A DNA stretch of 64,000 nucleotides, taken from contig NZ_JAFBCV010000007.1 of assembly GCF_016907895.1 (NCBI RefSeq), forward strand, positions 124,001 through 188,000. The letters are read 5' to 3'. A model generated the notes under the pieces. It saw nothing but the letters and a program-made list of their open reading frames with translations. It was not told the origin of the DNA and searched no databases. The position numbers and the translations under genes were made by a program. The DNA comes from Shouchella xiaoxiensis (GTDB taxonomy: Bacteria > Bacillota > Bacilli > Bacillales > Bacillaceae_D). Of this stretch, positions 8,751-16,968 are shown in pieces; position 1 is the stretch's first letter; the number at the start of each line of letters is the position of its first letter.

Positions 8751-9251
8751 TTGTTCAATCATTTAGAGAAACTACACATCCGCCCAATCGCTCTCGCGGA
8801 TTATAAAACGGTTTTATCATGGAGTAAGGATGAACTTTTTTGTACCGCAAACGGGTGGGAACGAAACAGAGATGCGATCGAACTCTATCAATGGTGGCAA
8901 CACTGTGTCACCAATACAGCCGACGATTTTATCCGAAAGGGTCTTGAATACGATGGCGAGCTTATTGGCTACGCCGACCTCGCCTGTATAAAAAATGGAC
9001 GCGCCGAAATTGGCATTGCGATTGGCAAACGAACATTATGGGGAAATGGGATTGGATCAGCTGCTGCTAAGATTATAATGAATGATGCTTATGTGAACTT
9101 AGGAATAACGGTATTTGATGCAGAAACACATGAAGCTAGTATTCGTTCAAGAAAGATGTTGGAGAAGATCGGGTTTAAAGAAAGAAGCCGCCATGGTTCT
9201 GAAGCTTATTTAGGTGTAATCAGCACGCTTATTCAGTATGAATATAAATAA
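8751..9251 (+). CDS. GNAT-family N-acetyltransferase
   Basis: About 166 residues of the ribosomal-protein-type GNAT fold (RimJ/RimL-like). It has LHIRPIALADY at the N-terminus, the acetyl-CoA loop GKRTLWGNGIGSAAA and the FDAETHEASIRSRKMLEKIGF segment typical of this family. The TTG at 8751 is preferred because AGGGAGGG lies seven bases upstream; an in-frame ATG at 8718 has no clear site. The substrate may be an amino acid, antibiotic or protein N-terminus. It is divergent from the MerR gene and ends in a terminator shared with the next gene. Confidence 0.85.
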   Translation: MFNHLEKLHIRPIALADYKTVLSWSKDELFCTANGWERNRDAIELYQWWQHCVTNTADDFIRKGLEYDGELIGYADLACIKNGRAEIGIAIGKRTLWGNGIGSAAAKIIMNDAYVNLGITVFDAETHEASIRSRKMLEKIGFKERSRHGSEAYLGVISTLIQYEYK

Positions 9252-9287
9252 GAACGACAGCCTCCGTATTGGGACTGTCGTTCTTTT
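9250..9287. terminator. Bidirectional terminator
   Basis: A perfect 11-bp stem (AAGAACGACAG with CTGTCGTTCTT) with flanking A and T tracts, placed between the convergent GNAT gene and the acidic lipoprotein gene. Confidence 0.88.
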
Positions 9288-10392
9288 AATTTCTTGCAGT
9301 AATTGATTTAACTAAAATCGATCCGTCTTCTTGTTTTATTGTATTCAGCATAATCGGATCCCCGTTTGCAAACTCCTGTTCAAGTTCCTGGGTCTGCACT
9401 TGCTCAGACAAATCAAAAATCACTTGCTGGTGCGGGATGTATACAACAATCGCACGCTTTTCTTCACTCGCATAGTGCAAGAAGTTAGCTTCAATGAATT
9501 CAGATAGATCACCTTTATCAGGTATATATGTTATAAAATAATTAATGAGTTGATTTTCTTCTCCAGCAACGACGAAATAAACGCTAACCGCCATTCCAGG
9601 CTCGATTTTATTAATCGATTTCTCACCATTGTTCACAAACCATTTCGGTCCATCCTCTGTTTCCAACGCAAACCGATTGTCTTCTACATATAAGACTTTT
9701 CCGTGGTTATTCCACTGAATCGCTGCTTGCGGTTGCTCTTGATCAACAGGTTCATTTTTCTCTTCAGCTGTTGTCTCTTCTTCATTACTCGCCGTTTGCT
9801 CATCTTCCAATCCATTGTTTTCTTCACTTACTGGCTCCTCGCTGTCCATTTCTCGTTGGTCGACTTCTTTTTCCTCAATCTCTTGCGCCACTTTTTCTTC
9901 ACCAATTTCAGTGCTTTCTTCTTGCACTACTTCTTTTTCTTTCTTTGCTACGTCAGCGTCTACTTTTTCAGCAACACTCGCTTTTGCGTTGGTTTCCGCT
10001 GGAGCTAACTTATGATTAATTGATGGCTTAGTTGTTTCATTATTAGCTGTATATTCGGTCTTATCTGACCGTATAGGGTTTGATTTTGACTCTTCAGTTG
10101 TATTCTTGAAACCATACACTTTTACTTCTTGATTCAAATCATCGTTTTCATAAATTGAATATAAATAATAGGGACTTTCTTTCTTTACAACGGAAACAGT
10201 TTGTTTTTTTTCTACTAATTGCCCAGCTTCCTGATTAATCGTCTCTGGAACCTTATAAGCAGCAGCTGCCGATGCTTGAACACACCCAGCTAGCCCTAAT
10301 GCCATCGTTGAAATAGCTCCTGTGCGCGTTAATTTAATCCGCTTTGCCCGTTTACTAAGACGCACTTTTTCAACTCTTGATAATGTGGTCAT
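9286..10392 (-). CDS. Acidic putative lipoprotein of unknown function
   Basis: A 368-residue protein I do not recognise. The N-terminus is unusually long and basic (about 25 residues rich in Lys/Arg) before a hydrophobic stretch ending in LGLAGC, which looks like a lipobox; alternatively cleavage occurs after ASAAAA. Residues about 100-225 are a low-complexity, Glu-rich linker, probably extended through the cell wall. The C-terminal 150 residues look folded: GKVLYVEDNRFALET and GMAVSVYFVV suggest a small beta domain. The ATG at 10392 has GAGGAGAG upstream. The gene stands alone, with a long AT-rich region in front. Confidence 0.75.
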   Translation of the reverse strand: MTTLSRVEKVRLSKRAKRIKLTRTGAISTMALGLAGCVQASAAAAYKVPETINQEAGQLVEKKQTVSVVKKESPYYLYSIYENDDLNQEVKVYGFKNTTEESKSNPIRSDKTEYTANNETTKPSINHKLAPAETNAKASVAEKVDADVAKKEKEVVQEESTEIGEEKVAQEIEEKEVDQREMDSEEPVSEENNGLEDEQTASNEEETTAEEKNEPVDQEQPQAAIQWNNHGKVLYVEDNRFALETEDGPKWFVNNGEKSINKIEPGMAVSVYFVVAGEENQLINYFITYIPDKGDLSEFIEANFLHYASEEKRAIVVYIPHQQVIFDLSEQVQTQELEQEFANGDPIMLNTIKQEDGSILVKSITARN

Positions 10393-10410
10393 CGCTTCTC
10401 TCCTCTGCAA

Positions 10411-10927
10411 GTTACCTACTAATTGTATCCGCTAATCTACCTACAAAATCATAGACCTTTATAAAAGCTGTTTCAATAGTCCGGAGACCATAGTCTTAAA
10501 GTCTAGTTGTAAAATAACGAGAACCAACCAACTTACAAAAGGGTTTTATGTTTAATAATGGATATTATTGTTTATGAATTTTTATTTTCCTACATATCTT
10601 TCTCTTTTTTTCTATAGTTCTTAGGATCTATCTTGACAAAAAATATCTACAATTAACTTTTGAGTTCGTCTCAGGTGATAGAACTAGTTTACTAGAATTG
10701 AGAAATCCTTCTATTACTGTATTCTTCTTGCCTAAAACACCGTAGTGTTTCCTCTTAAATAAAAATCAAACTCATTCAATTCCTTATAAAGGAATTAGCA
10801 GGGCTATTTATACTGATTCAAATCTATCATTTCAACTGAAATCAGTCCTATTACTCCCTACATTTAAAAAAGAATTTTAATTTATACGATTAACTTCAGA
10901 AAGAAGTGGGTATACAAAGAGTTTAAA
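10411..10927. other. AT-rich intergenic region without genes
   Basis: About 500 bp with no credible reading frame or ribosome site. I see two perfect short palindromic hairpins, AAACAC-CGTA-GTGTTT (10735-10750) and AATTCCTT-ATA-AAGGAATT (10778-10796). It probably contains the promoter of the acidic lipoprotein gene. No repeat or mobile element is evident. Confidence 0.6.
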
Positions 10928-10956
10928 AAACGTCTTGGCTACAAGCCAAGACGTTT
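10928..10956 (-). terminator. Terminator of the minus-strand glp/ABC operon
   Basis: A perfect 13-bp stem with a 3-base loop (AAACGTCTTGGCT and AGCCAAGACGTTT) followed by six T on the minus strand. It lies just after the glpQ stop and closes the five-gene operon. Confidence 0.92.
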
Positions 10957-10961
10957 CAAAC

Positions 10962-11660
10962 TTATTTCATATAGTGCGCATTAAAAGTTTCTAGCTCATT
11001 AACTGTACACCAAATCTCAGGATAGCGCTTCATTTGCAAACAAGCTTCCTTTGTATCAACCGGCCAAACAATTAGTTGGATATCCGCTTGTTTACATTGC
11101 TCCGCAAACGGCTCTGTTAAGTGTTGTAACTCCATCGCAAGGGACGTTGCACCTATTTCATGTATTAAAGGAAACAGTTCATCCGTTGCTTTCGCTTTAA
11201 TCAGTCCGAGCTCCAACTCTGGGGCAATTTCCCGCATCCGCACGATCGCTTGGTGATTAAACGAATTCACGTAAACGTCCTTCACCATGTCTTTTGCTAC
11301 CACTAAATCGTACACTTTTTGTTCAAGACCAGCATACAAATCATTTGGTTGCTTTAATTCAATCGCCACTTTAACTTTACCCTTGGCAAAATCAAGCGTT
11401 TCTTCAAGCGTAGGAATTCGTTCATCCTCGTTCATCTTGAGCTCTTTTAATTGCTTTAATGTATGCTCAATAATCGGTCCTTCACCATCTGTTGTTCGGT
11501 CAACGGTTTTATCGTGCATAATAACAGGTACCCCGTCTTTACTCAAATGGACATCAATTTCTATATGAGTAAAACCTTGATCAATACTTGCCTGATAAGC
11601 TGTTAGCGTATTTTCTGGAAATTTTGCTGAATAGCCTCGATGCGCTATTGTGCGTGTCAT
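10962..11660 (-). CDS. glpQ: Glycerophosphodiester phosphodiesterase
   Basis: A 232-residue GDPD-family TIM barrel that hydrolyses glycerophosphodiesters to glycerol-3-phosphate and an alcohol. It shows IAHRGYSAKFPENT (catalytic HR...EN), EIDVHLSKDGVPVIMHD (metal-binding ExD and second His) and DRTTDG. There is no signal peptide, so it acts in the cytoplasm after uptake. The ATG follows an AGAGAGGG site. It is the last gene of the operon with two permeases, GlpP and a HAD phosphatase, so it probably processes the imported phosphodiester. Confidence 0.93.
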   Translation of the reverse strand: MTRTIAHRGYSAKFPENTLTAYQASIDQGFTHIEIDVHLSKDGVPVIMHDKTVDRTTDGEGPIIEHTLKQLKELKMNEDERIPTLEETLDFAKGKVKVAIELKQPNDLYAGLEQKVYDLVVAKDMVKDVYVNSFNHQAIVRMREIAPELELGLIKAKATDELFPLIHEIGATSLAMELQHLTEPFAEQCKQADIQLIVWPVDTKEACLQMKRYPEIWCTVNELETFNAHYMK

Positions 11661-11705
11661 GGGAATACACCCTCTCTTTTAATTTAGTACATTCTATATA
11701 AAGCT

Positions 11706-12584
11706 TTACCCTTTAATGGACCCAATCATCACGCCTTTAACAAAGAAACGTTGCAAAAACGGATATAAAATAAGCATTGGTAAACTCGCAACAATAACAA
11801 CAGCATATTTAATTCCTTCAACCGTCATCGCATGGGCATCCAAGGTTGAATCACTAACCTGAACCATATCGGAAAGCTGGTCTTGAATTAACATTTCCCG
11901 TAAGAACAATTGAAGTGGAAACAAGCTTCGATCGGTTAAGTAAATTAATGCATCAAAGAAGGCATTCCATTGGCTGACACCGTAAAATAAAATCATTACG
12001 GCAATAACCGGTTTTGACAAAGGCAGTAAGATTTTAAAGAGGTATTGGATATTTGAGCAGCCATCTAGTTCTGCCGACTCTCTTAATTCAACTGGGATAT
12101 TCTGAAAAAACGTTCGAATAATAATGACGTTATAGACGGAAACAGCTCCAGGCACGATGACCGCCCAGATTGTGTTGAGCATTCCTAAATCTCTTACAAG
12201 TAAGTAAGTAGGAACCATCCCTCCACTGAAAAACATCGTAAACACAAGGAAAATCGTTAATGCATTTCTACCATAAAAATCTTTTCGACTTAGCGGATAG
12301 GCAATCATAATCGACAATGCTAAATTTAATGCTGTACCAAGCGTTGTATACAGAAAGGTATTTCGAAAACCAATCCATATATCTTGGTTATTAAAAACTC
12401 GCAGATACGAATCAATGGTCGGGTTGATTGGGAATAACCATAGTTCTCCTCTTAAAACGGCACTTGGATCGCTAAAAGATGCACTAAGCACATAAACAAG
12501 TGGATATAGTACGATTAACGTAATCAAACCTACCAGTACATAGACGCTTATACCAAAGAAACGATCGCCTGCACTTTCTCTCAT
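11706..12584 (-). CDS. Carbohydrate ABC transporter permease, LplC/YtcP type
   Basis: A 292-residue inner-membrane permease with six predicted membrane spans. The cytoplasmic coupling loop reads ELRESAELDGCSNIQYLFKI, the EAA motif that contacts the ATPase. It ends in RFFVKGVMIGSIKG, typical of the LplC/YtcP subfamily. It pairs with the LplB-type permease upstream. No ATPase gene is nearby, so a shared MsmX-like ATPase is expected. The ATG at 12584 is preferred because GGGAGG lies eight bases upstream; a GTG at 12593 is in frame. Confidence 0.92.
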   Translation of the reverse strand: MRESAGDRFFGISVYVLVGLITLIVLYPLVYVLSASFSDPSAVLRGELWLFPINPTIDSYLRVFNNQDIWIGFRNTFLYTTLGTALNLALSIMIAYPLSRKDFYGRNALTIFLVFTMFFSGGMVPTYLLVRDLGMLNTIWAVIVPGAVSVYNVIIIRTFFQNIPVELRESAELDGCSNIQYLFKILLPLSKPVIAVMILFYGVSQWNAFFDALIYLTDRSLFPLQLFLREMLIQDQLSDMVQVSDSTLDAHAMTVEGIKYAVVIVASLPMLILYPFLQRFFVKGVMIGSIKG

Positions 12585-12597
12585 CCCTAACACCTCC

Positions 12598-13545
12598 CTA
12601 CCATAGACTTGTCTGACTCGTTTTCTTTGCCGTATAGTTAACTAGAATCAACAGGAAAAAGTTAATGACTGATTCAAACAATCCAATCGCTGCTGAGTAA
12701 CTATACTGAGCCCCTGCTATCCCTGTTCGGTAAATATGTGTTGCAATAACGTCTGACGCTTCCATATTTAATTGATTTTGCATTAGAAATACTTTTTCAA
12801 AACCAACGCTCACAATGCTTCCTGTTTGTAAGATTAATAGAATGATAATAGTCGAGCGGATTCCGGGAAGATTGACATGCCAAATTCGCTTTAGCCGACT
12901 TGCTCCATCAATTTTGGCAGCTTCATGCAGCTGTGGATCGATTCCGGCAAGCGCTGCTAGATAGATAATTGAACTCCAGCCCATCTGCTGCCATACCCCT
13001 GAAAACACATAGGTGGTCTTAAACCACTCAGGTTCGGTCATGAAGGAAATCTCCGATAGCCCGAATAAACCAAGAAATTGATTCACTATTCCTGAAGGCG
13101 ATAGAAGAAGGAAAAGCATACCGACAACAACTACAGTTGATAAGAAATGAGGGGCATACGTTACGGTCTGAACAAAACTCTTCGCTTTTTTAAGTCGTAT
13201 TTCATTAATCAATAAGGCGAGAATGATAGGAATTGGAAAACCAATCGCTAAATTATAAAGACTTAGTCCAATCGTATTTGTAAGTAAACGGTCAAAGTAA
13301 AAGCTATTAAAAAAGCGAGTAAAGTGCTCAAAACCGACCCAAGGACTTCCCCAAATTCCTTCTATTGCTATAAAATCTTTAAAAGCAATTTGTACCCCAT
13401 ACATCGGGTAGTATTTAAAAATTAGAAAGTAGACAATAACAGGCAAAACAAGTAAATACAGATCCCAATTGCGTCTAATCCGATTGCGTCTCAACTGCTT
13501 AGGATTGTTTACCTTTCTACGAGCCGGTTCCAACTTGCTCTCCAT
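12598..13545 (-). CDS. Carbohydrate ABC transporter permease, LplB type
   Basis: A 315-residue permease with a basic cytoplasmic N-terminus and six membrane spans. IFKYYPMYGVQIAFKDF and the EAA loop ELHEAAKIDGASRLKRIWHVNLPGI (given here only as landmarks near residues 205-230) are typical of the LplB/YtcQ-linked group, which imports oligosaccharides and related compounds. It lies between glpP and the second permease. The matching binding protein is the divergent lipoprotein gene at 15325. The substrate is inferred from context to be a glycerophosphodiester or sugar/polyol phosphate derivative. Confidence 0.9.
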   Translation of the reverse strand: MESKLEPARRKVNNPKQLRRNRIRRNWDLYLLVLPVIVYFLIFKYYPMYGVQIAFKDFIAIEGIWGSPWVGFEHFTRFFNSFYFDRLLTNTIGLSLYNLAIGFPIPIILALLINEIRLKKAKSFVQTVTYAPHFLSTVVVVGMLFLLLSPSGIVNQFLGLFGLSEISFMTEPEWFKTTYVFSGVWQQMGWSSIIYLAALAGIDPQLHEAAKIDGASRLKRIWHVNLPGIRSTIIILLILQTGSIVSVGFEKVFLMQNQLNMEASDVIATHIYRTGIAGAQYSYSAAIGLFESVINFFLLILVNYTAKKTSQTSLW

Positions 13546-13563
13546 CTTTACGCCCTCCTTTTT

Positions 13564-14094
13564 TTAAATAATGCTTGCTGATACAGCTATAGCTCCAGCT
13601 TGAAGTGCTTGATTCATTTCATCCTTTGTTTTAAATAAACCTCCTGCAACAATTGGCACCTTGGTCATTCCGACCAAATCTTTAATCACTCTTGGCATTA
13701 AGCCAGGCATCGCCTCCACCGCATCAGGTTTAATTTTATTAACAGTCTGCACCGCCTTCTCTAATGCATGGCTATCAATTAAAAAAACTCGTTGAACCGT
13801 TTTTAATCCACATTTCTTTGCCTGCATAATGGACTGGCTTCTTGTGCTAATAATGCCATCAGGTGCGATCACTTCTGCGACATACTTCATTCCATCTGCG
13901 GTATGACAGGCGATTCCTGAAATTAAATCAACGTGCACAAATACCTCCTTGCCCTTCTTCTGAAAATGATAGACTTGGTCAGGTAACAAGTGCATATTTC
14001 CTGTCAGTAAAAAAATGGTACTTAAATCAGACTGCAAGCATCTCTCTTCTTGATGTTCATTCGTGATGGCATGGATGAATGGTTGGTTAAACAT
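13564..14094 (-). CDS. glpP: Glycerol-3-phosphate responsive antiterminator
   Basis: A 176-residue GlpP-family protein. It includes FLLTGN, HVDLISGI, DGIISTRS, a QRVFLIDS strand, the PDAVEAMPGLMPRVI phosphate-binding region and the IVAGGL and AGAIAVSAS loops near the C-terminus. In Bacillus GlpP binds glycerol-3-phosphate and leader mRNA, allowing read-through of terminators before glp genes. It is slightly shorter than the roughly 190 residues usual. Its place inside an ABC/GlpQ operon, with matching terminator leaders before this operon and the divergent gene, suggests local control. The ATG follows AAAGGGG. Confidence 0.9.
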   Translation of the reverse strand: MFNQPFIHAITNEHQEERCLQSDLSTIFLLTGNMHLLPDQVYHFQKKGKEVFVHVDLISGIACHTADGMKYVAEVIAPDGIISTRSQSIMQAKKCGLKTVQRVFLIDSHALEKAVQTVNKIKPDAVEAMPGLMPRVIKDLVGMTKVPIVAGGLFKTKDEMNQALQAGAIAVSASII

Positions 14095-14100
14095 TCGGCT

Positions 14101-14892
14101 TTACCCCTTTATCGTTTGATAGACCTCACGAATAGATGGAAAAACAGTTGTAGGTGTCTGAACCGCATGCCTGATTTGTTCGACGGATGTAACTCCTGAA
14201 CAGACAAGCACAGAATCAATTCCTAATGCATTGCCTATTCCAATATCACTTGCTAAGGAATCTCCCACAATAACAGCCTTCTGCAGATTGTTCCCCGTGC
14301 GATGACGCATCGCTTGCTGCATCCAACTTGACGGTTTACCAACAACAACTGGATCTTTGTTTACATGCTGGAGTACGCGCGCCAATGATCCGGTGTCAAT
14401 GAGAAACCCGTCTGGATGAGGACACAATAGATCTTCATTTAGCAAGATTAACTCAGCCCCTCGCTGCATAAGCCAAAACCCTTCCTGCAGTTGGCTGTAT
14501 GTTAGGTCAGGAGACATCCCCAGAACAACCGACATTTCGGTTGGATGTTCAGTGCTGTCTTCAACAACTGAAAAACCTGATTTACAGAGGTCTTCCTTTA
14601 TCATCTTTGACCCCACAACAAACAATTTCCTGTCGCCCTTATGCCTAAATCTGATGTACTCCTTAAGCCCCGCAACCGGTGTAATTAGCTGATCAAACGA
14701 GACCGATAGTCCCAGATCTTGTAAATACTTTGCTAATACCGTTCTGGAACGCACAGGATGATTTGTCAAAAAAAACACCTGCTTGTCTTGTTCATATAGA
14801 TAGGTAATCAAGTCTGCTGCTTTAGGAAGCAGGGCTTTCCCATGTATCAGCGTTCCATCAAGATCAAAGAAATAATGGTCGTAATGCCTCAT
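14101..14892 (-). CDS. HAD-IIA family phosphatase, NagD/AraL-like
   Basis: A 263-residue cytoplasmic hydrolase of the HAD superfamily. Motif I is FFDLDGTLIHG, motif II is FLTNHPVRS, the Lys is in VVGKPSS and motif III/IV is VIVGDSLASDIGIGN. Family members dephosphorylate sugar phosphates, glycerol-1/3-phosphate or nucleotides. The ATG at 14892 has AAGGAGG five bases upstream. As first gene of the operon it may release phosphate from glycerol-phosphate or polyol-phosphate made by GlpQ and so lower the GlpP inducer. That role is inferred. Confidence 0.9.
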   Translation of the reverse strand: MRHYDHYFFDLDGTLIHGKALLPKAADLITYLYEQDKQVFFLTNHPVRSRTVLAKYLQDLGLSVSFDQLITPVAGLKEYIRFRHKGDRKLFVVGSKMIKEDLCKSGFSVVEDSTEHPTEMSVVLGMSPDLTYSQLQEGFWLMQRGAELILLNEDLLCPHPDGFLIDTGSLARVLQHVNKDPVVVGKPSSWMQQAMRHRTGNNLQKAVIVGDSLASDIGIGNALGIDSVLVCSGVTSVEQIRHAVQTPTTVFPSIREVYQTIKG

Positions 14893-14915
14893 CTCATCCT
14901 CCTTTTCCACAGAAA

Positions 14916-14988
14916 AAAACCCTAATAAATGCAGGCAACCTAAACATAAGGCCAGCAGTTATTAGGGTTTTCTCAATGGACTCCACCC
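14916..14988 (-). promoter_or_regulatory. GlpP-type leader: conserved element and terminator hairpin (minus)
   Basis: At the very 5' end of the minus transcript GGGTGGAGTC and GAGAAAACCCTAAT (14961-14988) are followed by a hairpin whose 13-bp outer stem pairs AAAACCCTAATAA with TTATTAGGGTTTT (14959-14971 with 14916-14928) and ends in a T run. The same element occurs in the divergent leader. It is read as a transcription attenuator controlled by GlpP. Confidence 0.75.
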
Positions 14989-14993
14989 AAGCT

Positions 14994-15023
14994 ATAGTAT
15001 TCATTATGACATTTTCTTGTAAA
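14994..15023 (-). promoter_or_regulatory. Promoter of the HAD-glpP-ABC-glpQ operon
   Basis: On the minus strand TTTACA (15018-15023) and TACTAT (14994-14999) stand 18 bp apart. The predicted start is at about 14987, right at the conserved leader element. Confidence 0.55.
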
Positions 15024-15091
15024 ACAAATATGAATGCCAAGTAATGATTTTGTTAAAGAAACATTTGGTCGTGAATATCTATAAAAGATAA

Positions 15092-15106
15092 ATGAATGCG
15101 CTTTCT
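15092..15106. promoter_or_regulatory. Candidate cre site (CcpA) between divergent promoters
   Basis: ATGAATGCGCTTTCT matches the cre consensus WTGNAANCGNWNNCW with one mismatch. It lies between the divergent promoters, where carbon catabolite control of both arms would be plausible. Confidence 0.4.
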
Positions 15107-15156
15107 TTGTCAATGTTTAAATTAAAATAATTTACAATATATTTATTTTTTTGTTA

Positions 15157-15185
15157 TTGACTTTTCAGTTTGTTTATTTAATACT
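15157..15185 (+). promoter_or_regulatory. Promoter of the binding-protein gene
   Basis: TTGACT (15157-15162) and AATACT (15180-15185) are 17 bp apart. The predicted start near 15192 places the conserved leader element about 17 bases into the transcript. Confidence 0.55.
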
Positions 15186-15208
15186 TAGGTCACTACAGCT
15201 TCATATGC

Positions 15209-15274
15209 GGGTGGAGTCGACCGGAGAAAACCCTAATGAACGCCAATAGATATTGGCGTTCATTAGGGTTTTTT
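15209..15274 (+). promoter_or_regulatory. GlpP-type leader: conserved element and perfect terminator hairpin (plus)
   Basis: GGGTGGAGTC and GAGAAAACCCTAAT (15209-15237) repeat the element of the divergent leader almost base for base. They run into a perfect 22-bp stem (15227-15248 with 15251-15272) ending in six T. The hairpin stands 50 bases before the coding start, so it must be overcome for expression; GlpP antitermination is the simple reading. Confidence 0.8.
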
Positions 15275-15324
15275 CTATTGCGTATAGGCTGTAGAATATC
15301 TTTGAAGTAAGGGAGATGCAGACT

Positions 15325-16929
15325 TTGAAAAAAAGATTAACGGTTTTAACTTCAGTCATTGCATTAGGTGTCATTAGTGCCTGCTCAAATTCAGATGATG
15401 CTTCTAATCCAGACAGCAACAATGCAGATTTAGTAAACGAAACCGGATTTCCAATTGTCACTGAGCCAATTGAGCTGACTTTTTTTACTGGAAAATCAGA
15501 ACCAAATACAAATAACTTTGAAGAAACGTATGTCTGGAGCACCTATGAAGACATGACTGATATGAAGATCAACTTTCAATTAAATTCATTTGATGGTTTG
15601 TCTGAACGAAGAAACCTTGTTTTAACAAGTGGTGATTACCCCGATGCTTTCTATTCAGCGCGTTTAACATCAAGTGACCTTGCTACTTATGGTGAACAAG
15701 GGATTTTGATTGCCCTAGACGAGATGATTGAAGAATATGCACCAAACTTCCATGAAGCGCTCGAGCAGCATCCAGACATGCGTAAAGGATTAACGATGCC
15801 AGATGGACATATTTATTCCATTCCTTCTTACTATGACCCTAGCTTCTTACCAATGTTGATAGGTGTTCCGCTTTGGATTGATGAAGAGTGGCTAGCCGAG
15901 GTTGGGATGGAACGACCAACAACAACAGATGAGTTTTATGAATTTTTAAAAGCAGTTAAAGATCATCCAACACTTGGTGAAGGAGACGCCATCCCCTTTT
16001 CTGGAACGAATATAACAGAAGTACGTGGACACCTTCAAGGCGCTTGGGGTTTTGGTACCAGGGGGGTCGGTCATAAGTTTATTGACATTGATCCAGACAC
16101 AAATGATCTTCGTTTCTTTCGAACAGAAGACAAATACAAAGAGTTTCTTGAGTACTTGAACAAGCTCTACACAGAAGAGCTGCTTGACCATGAAGTGTAC
16201 ACGCATGACAGCACACAACTTCTGGCAAAAGGAGCTGCGGGACGACTCGGAGCGGTTATAACAAGCAACCCTGAATCGCTCATGAATCAAGATACCTTCT
16301 CTGGTGGCGAGGCACTTGAAGGGCCTTATGGTGATAAACTATACAGTCATGTAAAACCACCGCTTATCCATGTAGGCGCTTTTGCAATTACCAATAAAAA
16401 TGAGCATCCCGAAGCGACATTGCGCTGGATGGATCATTTCTATAGTGAAGAGGGAGCTACCTTTTACTTTATGGGTGAAGAAGGAAATACGTTTGTAGAG
16501 AACGATGATGGCAGCCTTGATTTTACCGAGCTAATTACCGACAACCCCGACGGTCTAACGCAAGACCAGGCACTCGCAAGCTATGTGACTTGGTTAGGGG
16601 GAAGCTATCCTGGCTATGTGCAGGAACATTATTTCAAAGGTTCTGAAACACTGCCCAACGCTGTAGAGAACGGTGAAATGGCTCAACCCGACGTTGTCGA
16701 AGAGGTTTGGAACGGTTTTAACTACACAAGAGAAGAACAGCAGTTTAGAGATTCTGTTGGGGCTGACCTTGAAACGTTTATCAATGAAACAGAAGATGCC
16801 TTTATCACCGGGAGAAAATCGTTTGACGAATGGGATGCATATGTAGAACAAGTGGAATCGCTTGGTCTGGAAGAGTACATGTCCATTCAAGCTGAGGCGT
16901 ATACCCGCTACCAAGAGGCAGACGAATAA
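15325..16929 (+). CDS. ABC transporter substrate-binding lipoprotein, LplA type
   Basis: About 535 residues. A lipoprotein signal peptide ends in the lipobox VISAC near residue 19, then a Ser/Asn/Asp-rich tether and a large family-1-like solute-binding fold of the LplA/YtcQ group. It captures substrate outside the membrane and delivers it to the LplB/LplC permeases encoded divergently. The TTG at 15325 is chosen because AAGGGAG lies nine bases upstream; the in-frame ATG at 15316 touches that site. The substrate is likely a glycerophosphodiester or related compound, judged only from neighbouring glpQ genes and GlpP-like leaders. Confidence 0.9.
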   Translation: MKKRLTVLTSVIALGVISACSNSDDASNPDSNNADLVNETGFPIVTEPIELTFFTGKSEPNTNNFEETYVWSTYEDMTDMKINFQLNSFDGLSERRNLVLTSGDYPDAFYSARLTSSDLATYGEQGILIALDEMIEEYAPNFHEALEQHPDMRKGLTMPDGHIYSIPSYYDPSFLPMLIGVPLWIDEEWLAEVGMERPTTTDEFYEFLKAVKDHPTLGEGDAIPFSGTNITEVRGHLQGAWGFGTRGVGHKFIDIDPDTNDLRFFRTEDKYKEFLEYLNKLYTEELLDHEVYTHDSTQLLAKGAAGRLGAVITSNPESLMNQDTFSGGEALEGPYGDKLYSHVKPPLIHVGAFAITNKNEHPEATLRWMDHFYSEEGATFYFMGEEGNTFVENDDGSLDFTELITDNPDGLTQDQALASYVTWLGGSYPGYVQEHYFKGSETLPNAVENGEMAQPDVVEEVWNGFNYTREEQQFRDSVGADLETFINETEDAFITGRKSFDEWDAYVEQVESLGLEEYMSIQAEAYTRYQEADE

Positions 16930-16968
16930 AGAAAAGGTTCTTTGCTTTAGGCAAAGAACCTTTTCTTT
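16928..16968. terminator. Bidirectional terminator
   Basis: A perfect 18-bp stem with a 5-base loop (16928-16945 with 16951-16968), with A tract before and T tract after, between the convergent binding-protein gene and the second glycerophosphodiesterase gene. Confidence 0.93.

Noticed and set aside
9703-10019. Overlapping plus-strand frames rich in Phe and Leu
   Set aside because: They are antisense shadows of the Glu-rich stretch of the acidic lipoprotein gene and have no ribosome site.
13564-14094. glpP as a truncated pseudogene
   Set aside because: It is a little short at the C-terminus, but all family motifs, a good ribosome site and operon context are intact.
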